64,000 bases of DNA from Burkholderia sp. BCC1644 (GTDB lineage: Bacteria; Pseudomonadota; Gammaproteobacteria; Burkholderiales; Burkholderiaceae), in assembly GCF_902833225.1 (NCBI RefSeq), contig NZ_CADFEI010000028.1, forward strand, positions 1 through 64,000. Direction: 5' to 3'. Shown here piece after piece: positions 25,501 through 33,824 of the stretch. The position numbers and the translations under genes are program-made. Below the pieces are notes generated by a model. The model did not search any database and was not told the DNA's origin. It saw only the letters and a list, made by a program, of their open reading frames with translations. Positions within the stretch are counted from its first letter, which is position 1; each line of letters starts with the position of its first letter.

Positions 25501-26385
25501 TCAACCCGCGATGGCCGGCGGCGTGGTGCCGTCGTGCGATCCGGCGGAAGGGAATGCGGTGGTTGCCGAACCCCACGCGGCGAGTTCGCGTTTGGTCCGC
25601 ACGCCGAGCTTCGCGAACGCGCGCTTCACGTACGACTCGGCCGACGCGACGCGCACGCCGAGAATCTCGGCGGTTTCGGGCACGGTCTTGCCGGAGATCA
25701 GGTGCTTGCAGGTTTCGTATTCGCGTTTCGACAGTTTCACGCCGTCGGCCGCGATGCGCGCGTCGAACTGCGCGAGCGGATGGACTTCCGGTGTCGGATG
25801 CGCGACGCGCCGCACGGCGGTCGTCGACGCGTGCAGTTCGAGCAGCGGGAACAGCACGTCGCTGATGCTGCGGAAGCGGTTCATCTCGGCGAGCGTGAAC
25901 GGCGGCCGGTCGCGGCCGCGCTCCAGCGCGATCGAGTGCTGCGAATAGCGCGTGCCGCGCGCGAGCACGCATTCGTGCCCGATCTGCACGTCGTCGAAGA
26001 TCCGCTGGCGGAATTCGCCGGGCGGGATCGCCGCGATGTCGCGCACGACGAGCATCGTGCCCGTCTTGCCGCGCAGCCCCGCGAACAGCGGGTCGCTGTC
26101 GAGAAAGCGCTCGTAGTAGAGCGTCATCACGTCGGAGATTTCGTTGGATTCGGTGCCGATGCCGCTGCTGCCGATCCATTCGCATCGGTAGCCGGTGGGC
26201 ATCGAGCCGTCGACGCGCGAGCGTTCGACATGCGCGACGTCGAGCGGTACCACTTCGTTGAGCAGTTGCGTGAGGCGCGGCACGAAGTGCGGCGTGCCGA
26301 CCGTCTCGATCAGCTCGCCCAGCGCCTTGAACGACACGTTGAAGCGGTCGTTGTCGCGGTGGAAGGGGTTCACGTTGAGCAGCAT
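25501..26385 (-). CDS. LuxR-type transcriptional regulator, paralogue 1
   Basis: 294 residues. The C-terminal HTH is clear: LSKREYETCKHLISGKTVPETA and VASAESYVKRAFAKLGVRTKREL. The ~200-residue N-terminal domain is not a recognisable autoinducer, PAS or receiver domain. The same architecture and many identical segments occur in the regulator at 30821-31651 (AHVERSRVDG versus VHLERWRADT, GHECVLARG versus GQECLLVHG, the HTH). It is divergent from the cupin-puuB-MFS operon with a 27-bp candidate operator between them, so it is the likely regulator of that operon. The upstream in-frame extension past 26385 is not protein-like. Confidence 0.88.
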   Translation of the reverse strand: MLLNVNPFHRDNDRFNVSFKALGELIETVGTPHFVPRLTQLLNEVVPLDVAHVERSRVDGSMPTGYRCEWIGSSGIGTESNEISDVMTLYYERFLDSDPLFAGLRGKTGTMLVVRDIAAIPPGEFRQRIFDDVQIGHECVLARGTRYSQHSIALERGRDRPPFTLAEMNRFRSISDVLFPLLELHASTTAVRRVAHPTPEVHPLAQFDARIAADGVKLSKREYETCKHLISGKTVPETAEILGVRVASAESYVKRAFAKLGVRTKRELAAWGSATTAFPSAGSHDGTTPPAIAG

Positions 26386-26497
26386 GCGGTTCCCCGGTGA
26401 AAAGCGGGCGGATTGTAGCGTCGGCAACGAAAAACGTCATTAGGGGGAAATACCGGCAGGTGTCCTTGCGACCTGCCTTGCCCTGGAAAACACCGCT

Positions 26498-26524
26498 TGT
26501 CCCCCCCGGAGGGGGGCATACCGG
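26498..26524 (+). promoter_or_regulatory. shared 27-bp element, copy 1 (cupin operon)
   Basis: TGTCCCCC, eight bases, GGGCATACCGG. A -10-like TAACTT starts 24 bases after the G of GCATACC, at 26540. The 14-mer GGGGGGCATACCGG is identical to copy 2. Confidence 0.55.
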
Positions 26525-26583
26525 GGCAGTGTAAATGAGTAACTTTGTCTCTGCTTTTTTCAATCAAGAGACGAAAGATTCTG

Positions 26584-26928
26584 ATGACCAAACTGATCAA
26601 GGACATCCTGCCGCTGGGCGCAGGTATCGGCGAATTCACGAAGCTCGACTTCGGAATGGACGAAAGCGACTGGCGCGCGGCGGAAGGCAAGAGCGGCAAC
26701 TACATCATCGGCTGGTGGGAAGGCAAGGTCGGCTCGGTGGAGTTTCCGGAAACGGCGGCCGACGAAGCGGTATGGCTCGTCGAGGGCCGGATCGCGCTGA
26801 CCGACGTCGAAGGCAACCGCAAGGAATTCACGCCGGGCCAGGGCTACCTGCTGCCGGCCGGCTTCGCGGGCCGCTGGGAGACGATCGAGGACGCGAAGAA
26901 GTTCTACGTGCTGCTCGAGAAGTCGTGA
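26584..26928 (+). CDS. cupin domain protein
   Basis: 114 residues, single-domain cupin of the DUF861 type (GIGEFTKLDF, SGNYIIGWWEGKVGSVEFPE, WLVEGRIALTDVEGNRKEFTPGQGYLLPAGFAGRWE split over residues 60-98). The usual His metal ligands are largely replaced, as in other members, so a binding or stabilising role is as likely as catalysis. The start at 26584 gives the standard length. It is the first gene of a run with the PuuB-like oxidase and an MFS transporter, and the divergent LuxR-type regulator is probably its controller. Small cupins of this type often accompany polyamine catabolic genes. Confidence 0.82.
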   Translation: MTKLIKDILPLGAGIGEFTKLDFGMDESDWRAAEGKSGNYIIGWWEGKVGSVEFPETAADEAVWLVEGRIALTDVEGNRKEFTPGQGYLLPAGFAGRWETIEDAKKFYVLLEKS

Positions 26929-27013
26929 TGTCCGAAGCCGCCGCCGTGGTGTCGTCGTCCGTGTGACGCGAGCCCGGCGGCGGTTTCGTTTTTCGCGTGT
27001 GATGGCTGGGATC

Positions 27014-28474
27014 ATGGAAATGGAAGTCAACGAAGCAAAACAGACCGCGCCGATGCAGGCGCACGCGCTGCGTGGCGCGCCGGTCGCGCTGGGCGTCGAG
27101 GCGGCGCTCGCGAATACGAAGCTGTTCCCGTACTGGCTCGACAACCCGGCCGCGCCGGCCACCGAGCCGGAACTCGTCGGTGACGTGAGCGCCGACCTGC
27201 TGATCGTCGGCGGCGGCTTCACGGGGCTGTGGTCGGCCGTGCAGGCGAAGGAACAGATGCCGCACCTGAACGTGGTGCTGATCGAGGCCGGCAAGGTGGC
27301 GCACGGCGCATCGGGCCGCGCGGGCGGGATCATCTCGACGTCGGTGATGCACGGGCTGCCGAACGCGGTACGCGTGTTCCCGAACGACATCGCGCAGCTC
27401 GAGACGTTCGGCCATCACAACCTCGACGGCTTCGAGGAAACGCTGAAGCGCTACGACATCGACGCCGACATCGAGTGGAACGGCGAGATGACGGTCGCGG
27501 TCGATCCCGAGCACATCGCGCACCTGAAGGGCGATTACGACCTGCATCGCGAATACGGCCACAACGTCGTGCTGCTGAATCGCGAGGAAACGCTCGAACA
27601 ACTGAATTCGCCGATGTTCGCCGGCGCGCTGTGGTCGCGCAACCGCAGCGGCATCGTGCATCCGGCCAAGCTCGCGTGGGGGCTGAAGCGCGCGGCGCTG
27701 TCGCTCGGCGTGAAGCTGTACGAGCACACGCCGCTCGTGACCGTGACCGACGAAGGCAGCACGGTGTTCGTGACGACGCCGAAGGGCAGCGTGCGCGCGC
27801 CGCGCGTCGTGTTCGGCAGCGGTACCGCGAAAGTCGGGATTCCCGACATCAACCGCCGCGTGATGCAGGTGCGCGACCACGTGCTCGCGACCGAGCCGCT
27901 GACCGACGAGCAGCTCGCGCGGATCGGCTGGAAGAATCGCCAGGGCGTGTACGACACGCGCACGCAGCTCAACTATTTCCGGCTGACGAAGAACAACAAC
28001 ATCATCTTCGGCGGCCTCGTCAGCTATCACTTCGACGGCGATCCGGAGCCGCATCAGGACGGCCAGCGCGAGACCTACTACCGGCTCGCGGAAGCGTTCT
28101 ACCGCACCTTCCCGCAACTGTGCGACGTGCGTTTCTCGCATGCGTGGGGCGGCCCGATCGACTATTGCTCGCGCGGTTCGGTATTCGCGAAGCGCTATCT
28201 CGGCGACAAGGCCGTGTTCGTCGCCGGCTATACGGGCTTCGGCGTCGCGGCGAGCCGGTTCGGCGCGTTCATGGGGCTGAACATCCTGTTCGACCGCGAC
28301 AGCCCCGAGCGCAAGCTCGACATCGCGAACCAGAGCCCGAGCTACATTCCGCCGGAGCCGATGCGCTGGGTCGCCGCGAAGATCACGTTCCACGCATTCG
28401 ACGGCGCGGACGCCGAAGGCGGCTGGAAGCGCGCGTGGATCAGCGGCCTCAAGGCGATGGGCTTCCCGATGTAA
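27014..28474 (+). CDS. FAD-dependent amine oxidase (gamma-glutamylputrescine oxidase-like)
   Basis: About 486 residues, DAO-type flavoprotein like PuuB. The FAD-binding GxGxxG is in DLLIVGGGFTGLWSAVQAKE at about residue 63, followed by VLIEAGKVAHGASGRAGG. Later segments VFVAGYTGFGVAASRFGA and the C-terminal RWVAAKITFHA are typical of the family. It would oxidise a primary amine of a polyamine derivative to an aldehyde, feeding the neighbouring aldehyde dehydrogenase. Three nearby ATGs (27002, 27014, 27020) could be the start and none has an ideal ribosome site. Downstream of the cupin gene on the same strand. Confidence 0.85.
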   Translation: MEMEVNEAKQTAPMQAHALRGAPVALGVEAALANTKLFPYWLDNPAAPATEPELVGDVSADLLIVGGGFTGLWSAVQAKEQMPHLNVVLIEAGKVAHGASGRAGGIISTSVMHGLPNAVRVFPNDIAQLETFGHHNLDGFEETLKRYDIDADIEWNGEMTVAVDPEHIAHLKGDYDLHREYGHNVVLLNREETLEQLNSPMFAGALWSRNRSGIVHPAKLAWGLKRAALSLGVKLYEHTPLVTVTDEGSTVFVTTPKGSVRAPRVVFGSGTAKVGIPDINRRVMQVRDHVLATEPLTDEQLARIGWKNRQGVYDTRTQLNYFRLTKNNNIIFGGLVSYHFDGDPEPHQDGQRETYYRLAEAFYRTFPQLCDVRFSHAWGGPIDYCSRGSVFAKRYLGDKAVFVAGYTGFGVAASRFGAFMGLNILFDRDSPERKLDIANQSPSYIPPEPMRWVAAKITFHAFDGADAEGGWKRAWISGLKAMGFPM

Positions 28475-28480
28475 GCGACA

Positions 28481-28503
28481 CGGCGGCCCGGGCCGGGCCG
28501 CCG
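28481..28503. terminator. GC hairpin after the amine oxidase gene
   Basis: Perfect 10-bp stem CGGCGGCCCG with CGGGCCGCCG and a 3-base loop. No T run follows, so it may be a pause or attenuating hairpin rather than a full terminator. Confidence 0.4.
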
Positions 28504-28561
28504 CCATACCAAACTCCCCCGAGGAGACGGTCCGCGCCGCGGACACGGAGAGAGACACCAG

Positions 28562-29752
28562 ATGAATGTAGTCAACCTGCAGGATGAAGCGCGACAGGAA
28601 AGCGCGCTGTTCGTCGTCGTGATGCTGCTGCTCGGCATCCTCGGGCCGACGGTCTTTCTCGGCCTGCCCGCGATCGTCGGGCAGGTCGAACGCCATTGGG
28701 GCTTCGGCGAAGCGGCGCTCGGGCTGTCGAGTTTCGTCGAGGTGCTCGGCGAATCGACGGGCACGCTGCTCGTCGCGTTCGTGCTCGGCCGCCAGCCGGT
28801 GCGGTGGGTGCTCGCGGGTGCGGTGACGCTCGCGGCCGGCGCGAACCTCGGCACGCTCGCGACGCACGGGCTCGTCGCGTATTCCGCGTTGCAGTTCATC
28901 GCGGGCGTCGGCTCGGGCGGGCTGAACGGCATCGCGCTGCGCTACCTGTCGTATTCGCGCGCGCCGGAACGCAATCTCGGGATCATGCTGATGGGGCAGG
29001 TGACGTGGAGCATGGTGCTGCTTGCCTACATTTTCCCGATGCTGAGCGGAACATGGGGCGCGCACGGCGTGTTCGGCTTCGTCGCATGCGTGCTCGGCGT
29101 GTTCGTGCTCGCGGCGCCGCTGTTTCGCCGCGGCGAGACGCTGGCCGTACCGACGCCGGCCGGCGTCGCCGGCAGCATCGACCGGAAGGGCGCGATGCTC
29201 GTGCTGTGCGCGCAGCTTGCGTTGTATGGCGGTGTCGGCGTCGTGTGGACCTTCCTCGAGAAGATCGGCACCGATGCGGGCCTGAGCGGCAAGTCGGTAT
29301 CGCTCGTGCTCGGTATCGCGAACGTCGCGAGTCTCGTGATCTGCGCGGCGATGCCGAAACTCGGCGCCGGCAAGGGCCTGCGCCGCTGGACGCTCGTGAA
29401 CCTCGGCGGCTGCGCGGTCGCGGCCGTGCTGCTCGCGATGCCGGCCTCGGTCGCGACCTTCACGCTCGGCGCGATCGTGTTCATCGGCTGCTGGACGGGC
29501 GGCGCGCTGCTGATCTACGCGACGATTCCGCAGTACGACCTGATCGGCAAGTCGGCCGCGCTGTCGCCGGGTTGCGTCGCGCTCGGCTATGGCGTCGGTT
29601 CGGTCGCGGGCGGCTCGCTGATCGAGAGCGCGGGCACGCAGTCGGCGCTGATCGCGGCGATCGTGCTGTGCGCGGTGGCGTTCCTTTGCTACAGGCGGCT
29701 GCGGCCGGCCGTGTTCGGCATGGAACGCGCGTTCGCGGTGGCATCTGAATGA
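28562..29752 (+). CDS. MFS transporter
   Basis: 396 residues with about 12 hydrophobic segments. Family marks include LGRQPVRWVLAG in the loop after helix 2 and the symmetric second half starting near DRKGAMLVL. It is distant from the sugar-phosphate/anion exporter subfamily that the other transporter in the window (37843-39228) resembles. It follows the amine oxidase by 87 bases with a hairpin in between, and AGAGAGACACC precedes its ATG. The context suggests import of a polyamine or guanidino compound, but the substrate is not visible in the sequence. Confidence 0.87.
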   Translation: MNVVNLQDEARQESALFVVVMLLLGILGPTVFLGLPAIVGQVERHWGFGEAALGLSSFVEVLGESTGTLLVAFVLGRQPVRWVLAGAVTLAAGANLGTLATHGLVAYSALQFIAGVGSGGLNGIALRYLSYSRAPERNLGIMLMGQVTWSMVLLAYIFPMLSGTWGAHGVFGFVACVLGVFVLAAPLFRRGETLAVPTPAGVAGSIDRKGAMLVLCAQLALYGGVGVVWTFLEKIGTDAGLSGKSVSLVLGIANVASLVICAAMPKLGAGKGLRRWTLVNLGGCAVAAVLLAMPASVATFTLGAIVFIGCWTGGALLIYATIPQYDLIGKSAALSPGCVALGYGVGSVAGGSLIESAGTQSALIAAIVLCAVAFLCYRRLRPAVFGMERAFAVASE

Positions 29753-29885
29753 CGGTTGCGACGCGCGCCGTTGCCGATGGCGGCGCGCGTCCGGTTCGGT
29801 TCATCGGCGCAGGCGGCCGGCGTGGCGCGCGATGCGCGTCGTGCGGGCCGGCCGGGCAACGCGCACACGCGCAGCGGCTTGAAGC

Positions 29886-30806
29886 ATGTTCTCGAATACT
29901 TCCGATCTCGATCTCCGGCTCATCCGGGTCTTTCTGGCCGTCGTCGACGCACGCGGCATCACGGCCGCCGAGGCGTCGCTCGGCGTGCGGCAGTCGACCA
30001 TCAGCACGCAGCTGTCGGCGCTCGAAGCGCGCGTCGGCTTCAAGCTGTGCGATCGCGGGCGCGGCGGCTTTCGCCTGACGTCGAAGGGCGAACGCTTCGC
30101 GGCCACCGCACGCACGCTCGTCGCGGCAACGTCCGAATTCGTCGCGCGCGTGCGCGACATCGACCGCAAGCTGGTCGGCACGCTGTCGATCGGGTTGATC
30201 GGCCAGGCGCCGCTCGTCGAGAACGCGCGCGTGGCCGACGCGATCGGTGCGTTCCGCAAGCGCGACCAGGCCGTGACGTTCTCGATGAAGGTCGCGTCGC
30301 CGCAGGAGCTTGAGGAAAGCCTCGTCAACAACCAGCTCGATCTCGCGATCGGCTATTTCTGGCATCGCGTGCCGGGCCTGCTCTACACGCCGCTCTTCAC
30401 CGAGCAGCAGGTGATCTACTGCGGGCGCGGGCATCCGCTGTTCCATGCGTCGCGGCCCGTGACGGCCGACGACCTGCAGCTTCACGACTGGGTGTGGCGC
30501 ACCTATCCGGTGCCGGAGGAGCAGTATCCGCTGCCGGAGCGGCGCGTGACCGCGAGCGCGGACAGCATCGAGGCCGCGACGATCCTGATCCTGTCGGGCG
30601 GTCATCTCGGCTACCTGCCCGCACATTACGCGGAGCCGTTCGAGCAGCGCGGGCTCGTGAAGGCCGTCGGCCGCACGACGTTCAGCTTCGACGTGCCGCT
30701 GCATCTCGCGATGAAGCGCAGCACGAGCGACAAGCCGATCGTCGATGCATTCTGCGAGGACTTGCTGCGCGCCTTCAACATCAAGGCGGCCGCACTGGCC
30801 GCGTAA
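29886..30806 (+). CDS. LysR family transcriptional regulator
   Basis: 306 residues with the N-terminal HTH LRLIRVFLAVVDARGITAAEA and GVRQSTISTQLSALEARVG. The effector domain follows. It comes after the MFS gene by about 130 bases and may be the last gene of the operon or autonomous. In Pseudomonas gbuA is controlled by a LysR protein, so this is one candidate for gbuA control here, although it lies 4.5 kb away. It ends 14 bases from the convergent LuxR-type gene. Confidence 0.92.
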   Translation: MFSNTSDLDLRLIRVFLAVVDARGITAAEASLGVRQSTISTQLSALEARVGFKLCDRGRGGFRLTSKGERFAATARTLVAATSEFVARVRDIDRKLVGTLSIGLIGQAPLVENARVADAIGAFRKRDQAVTFSMKVASPQELEESLVNNQLDLAIGYFWHRVPGLLYTPLFTEQQVIYCGRGHPLFHASRPVTADDLQLHDWVWRTYPVPEEQYPLPERRVTASADSIEAATILILSGGHLGYLPAHYAEPFEQRGLVKAVGRTTFSFDVPLHLAMKRSTSDKPIVDAFCEDLLRAFNIKAAALAA

Positions 30807-30820
30807 ATACGGGCGCGCGC

Positions 30821-31651
30821 TCAGCAGTCGACCAGCACCCAGTCGAACAGCTCGCGGCGCGTGCGCACGCCGAGCTTCGCGAACGCGCGCTTCACGTACG
30901 ACTCGGCCGTCGACAGTTTCACGTCGAGCTGCTGCGCGGCCTCGGGCACCGAGCGCCCGCACAGCATCAGCCGGCAGATCTCGTGTTCGCGGCGCGACAA
31001 CTGCACGTCCTGCCGCTCGAGGCGTGCGTCGAAGCTCGCCTGCGATTCGACATTCACCGACACCGCCGCCACGCGCCGCGCCGCGCAGGTGCGCGCATGC
31101 AGCTCGAACATCGGGAACAGCAGGTCGACCATCTGGCGGAAGTGGAACAGCTCGTCCGTCGTGAACGCGGCGCGCCCGACGGTGCGCGCGAGCCCGAGCG
31201 CGTACTGCAGGTGCGCGTTGCCGTGCACGAGCAGGCATTCCTGCCCGATGCCGGGTTCGTCGAAGATCCGCCGGCGGAACTCGCCTTGCGCGATGCCGTC
31301 GACATGGCGCTGCACGAGCAGCGTGCCGGCCTTGCCGCGCAGCGGCGCGACCAGCGGGTCGGCCTGGCAATAGTCCTGGTAGTAGACGTCCATCACGCGC
31401 AGCGTATCGGCCGCGAAGCGCAGGCTGCCGCTGCCGAGCCATTCGACCACGAAGCCCGACGTGCTGCCCGTGTCCGCGCGCCAGCGTTCGAGGTGCACGG
31501 CGTCGGCGTCGATGCTGTCGTTGACGAACTCCGTCACCGCGCCGACGAAATCCGGCGTGCCGACCGCGCGTAACGTCGCGCCGAGCGAATCGGGGCGCAC
31601 GCCGATCAGGTAGTGGCCGCGGGCGGCAGGGTCGGGCTGGAGAAGTCGCAT
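30821..31651 (-). CDS. LuxR-type transcriptional regulator, paralogue 2
   Basis: 276 residues. The C-terminal HTH LSRREHEICRLMLCGRSVPEAA and STAESYVKRAFAKLGVRTRREL nearly repeats that of paralogue 1, and the unassigned N-terminal domain aligns along its length. The start at 31651 is set by the end of similarity; the long in-frame extension upstream crosses the promoter of the divergent amidohydrolase. The intergenic region holds copy 2 of the 27-bp element. It probably controls the amidohydrolase and perhaps the potF-like gene. Confidence 0.88.
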   Translation of the reverse strand: MRLLQPDPAARGHYLIGVRPDSLGATLRAVGTPDFVGAVTEFVNDSIDADAVHLERWRADTGSTSGFVVEWLGSGSLRFAADTLRVMDVYYQDYCQADPLVAPLRGKAGTLLVQRHVDGIAQGEFRRRIFDEPGIGQECLLVHGNAHLQYALGLARTVGRAAFTTDELFHFRQMVDLLFPMFELHARTCAARRVAAVSVNVESQASFDARLERQDVQLSRREHEICRLMLCGRSVPEAAQQLDVKLSTAESYVKRAFAKLGVRTRRELFDWVLVDC

Positions 31652-31801
31652 GGTCGGGCCGGAGCGGTCAAGGGACAGCGCGACGTTACGCGAACGCCGT
31701 GCACGCGTCAGCCGGGAATTCACCGGATCCACCCCGCGGATTTCGCGCGTTGTCCCCAAAACGATGACAAGACCGTGCGCGCGGCCGCGGGAATTCGCCC
31801 A

Positions 31802-31849
31802 AGCCCCGGCGGCGGGGGGGCATACCGGCGCGAATCGTCTGCCTATAGT
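31802..31849 (+). promoter_or_regulatory. shared 27-bp element, copy 2, with promoter (amidohydrolase)
   Basis: The element is at 31802-31828 and ends GGGGGGCATACCGG, identical over 14 bases to copy 1; its left half is weaker (AGCCCC). TATAGT at 31844-31849 starts 24 bases after the G of GCATACC. The element overlaps the -35 position, as expected for an activator that contacts RNA polymerase. Confidence 0.55.
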
Positions 31850-31889
31850 GAAAGCACTTCGAAAACCTGATGACCAGAAAGGACAGGCC

Positions 31890-33614
31890 ATGCAGATGCA
31901 ACCGACGCCCGCCGCCACGACGCCGGCGGATTTCGTTCTGACCAACGCGAAGGTTTATACCGTCGATCCGCACAAGCCGTGGGCGCAGGCCGTCGCCGTG
32001 CGCGACGGCCGGATCGTGCACGTCGGCGACACGGCGGCCGTGCAGGCGTACGTCGGTGCGCAGACGAAGGTGGTCGACGCAGCAGGCCGGCTCGTGCTGC
32101 CGGGCTTCGTCGAATCGCACTGGCACTTCGAGACGACCGCGTTCGCGTTCCAGGCATTCGTGAACTACGAGGATCCGCAGAAGGTGCTTGGTGCGCTGCG
32201 CGCCTACGTCGAAGCGCATCCGGACGAGCCGGCGATCACCGGGATGGGCTGGGTGCAGGCGACGATTCCGCCGGCGATGTTGCGCAAGGAGACGCTCGAC
32301 GCGATTTGCGCGGATCGTCCCGTGTGCCTGCTGTCGACCGATTTCCATTCGATGTGGGTGAACTCGAAGGCGCTGGAGATCGCCGGCATCGACGCGTCGA
32401 CGCCGCCCGTTCAGGAAGGCGCGAGCTGGTTCGAGAAGGATGCGGTGACGGGCGAGCCGACCGGCCTGATCGTCGACGGCGCCGCGTATTCGCTGCTGAT
32501 GCAGCGGATCAGCGCGGCCGGCCTGCTGCCGACCGGCATCGACCTGTACCTGAAATCGATTCCGCCCTGGCAGAAGAAGCTGTGCGCGGCAGGCGTGACG
32601 ACCGTGTTCGACGCGGGCTTCTTCGATCCGAGCGGCGACCAGTCGCTGCTGTACGAGACGCTGCAGACGATGGAGCGCGCGGGCGACCTGAAGCTGCGGG
32701 TGGTCGGCAGCGTCGCGGTGATCGGCGAGATCGACGATCCGGTCGGCACGCTCGTCAAATACCGCGAGCAGTACGATTCGCCGCTCGTGAAGGCGCGCGC
32801 GCTGAAGCTGTTCCTCGACGGCACCGAGGCGAACCACACCGCCTACCTGCTCGAACCGTACGCGGACCGACCCGACACCTGCGGCGCGCCGACGATGCCG
32901 GCCGACACGTTCAACCGCTATCTGGTCGAAGCCGATCGCGCGAACGCGAACGTGATGGTCCATTGCGTCGGCGACGCGGCCGTGCGGATGGCGCTCGACG
33001 GCTTCGACGAGGTGAACCGCTCGAACCCGCCACGCGACCGCCGCCACGTGATCACGCACGCGTTCCTCACGCATCCGGACGACATCCCGCGCTTCCGCCG
33101 CGCGGGCGTGATGGCGAACACGCAGCTGCAGTGGGGCGTGGTCGACGCGTACACCGAGCAGCTGCGCGACCACTACGGCCACGAGCGCTGGAGCAACATG
33201 TACAAGTTCCGCACGTTCCTCGACGAAGGCGTGACGGTGTCGATCGGCATGGACGGCCTCGCATGCCAGTGCCGCTGCCAGCACAAGCCGCTCGAACACA
33301 TCGAGTCGGGCCATACGCGCCAGCTCGCGGGCGAGCCCGATGCGCCGGTGTTCCCGGATATCGCCGAGCGCCTGAGCATTCCGCAGCTGATCGCCGCGTA
33401 TACGATCCACGGCGCGTACCAGCTCGGGATGGAGCACGAGGTCGGCTCGCTCACGCCCGGCAAGCGCGCGGATCTCGTCGTGCTCGAGAACGACCTGTTC
33501 GAGGTCGGCCAGTACGACATCGGCCGTATCGACGTCGGGCTGACGATGATGGGCGGCCGTGTCACGCACGTGGGCGAGGAATTCGGCGTGCGCACGGGCG
33601 TGCAGGCATCCTGA
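31890..33614 (+). CDS. amidohydrolase family protein (YtcJ-like)
   Basis: 574 residues, metal-dependent TIM-barrel hydrolase of the YtcJ/amidohydrolase-3 group. The N-terminal composite beta domain reads ADFVLTNAKVYTVDP and LVLPGFVESHWHFE, where HWH is the first metal site. Further ligands are in VMVHCVGDAA, HVITHAFLTH and VSIGMDGLA. The C-terminal LGMEHEVGSLTPGKRADLVVLE is the usual end of the family. AAAGGA stands 7 bases before ATG 31890. There is no signal peptide. With a polyamine-type binding protein and a C45 hydrolase downstream, an N-substituted amide or polyamine derivative is a plausible substrate. Confidence 0.88.
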   Translation: MQMQPTPAATTPADFVLTNAKVYTVDPHKPWAQAVAVRDGRIVHVGDTAAVQAYVGAQTKVVDAAGRLVLPGFVESHWHFETTAFAFQAFVNYEDPQKVLGALRAYVEAHPDEPAITGMGWVQATIPPAMLRKETLDAICADRPVCLLSTDFHSMWVNSKALEIAGIDASTPPVQEGASWFEKDAVTGEPTGLIVDGAAYSLLMQRISAAGLLPTGIDLYLKSIPPWQKKLCAAGVTTVFDAGFFDPSGDQSLLYETLQTMERAGDLKLRVVGSVAVIGEIDDPVGTLVKYREQYDSPLVKARALKLFLDGTEANHTAYLLEPYADRPDTCGAPTMPADTFNRYLVEADRANANVMVHCVGDAAVRMALDGFDEVNRSNPPRDRRHVITHAFLTHPDDIPRFRRAGVMANTQLQWGVVDAYTEQLRDHYGHERWSNMYKFRTFLDEGVTVSIGMDGLACQCRCQHKPLEHIESGHTRQLAGEPDAPVFPDIAERLSIPQLIAAYTIHGAYQLGMEHEVGSLTPGKRADLVVLENDLFEVGQYDIGRIDVGLTMMGGRVTHVGEEFGVRTGVQAS

Positions 33615-33715
33615 GCGGTTTTGCGCCGGCGAAGCGGCACGGAAGCTTTCAAATCGCTTCCGTGTCGTGCCGATCGGCGCATCCGTCCGGAACCGGATGC
33701 CCCGATTGTGCAGCG

Positions 33716-33763
33716 TGTCCCCCTATTGGCAGGGCAGACCGGCCAATTTCCTCTGGCTACATT
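33716..33763 (+). promoter_or_regulatory. shared 27-bp element, copy 3, with promoter (potF-like gene)
   Basis: TGTCCCCC, eight bases, GGGCAGACCGG at 33716-33742, the same length and ends as copy 1. A -10-like TACATT starts 24 bases after the G of GCAGACC, at 33758-33763. Confidence 0.55.
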
Positions 33764-33824
33764 TTTCCGGACCGAAGCACACCCCGTTCATCGCGAGCGG
33801 ATCATGATATCGACGGAGGAAACC

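Noticed and set aside
26443..26456. Fourth copy of the shared 27-bp element (GGGGGAAATACCGG)
   Set aside because: Matches 12 of 14 bases of the right half, but the left half is missing and no -10-like hexamer lies at the conserved distance.
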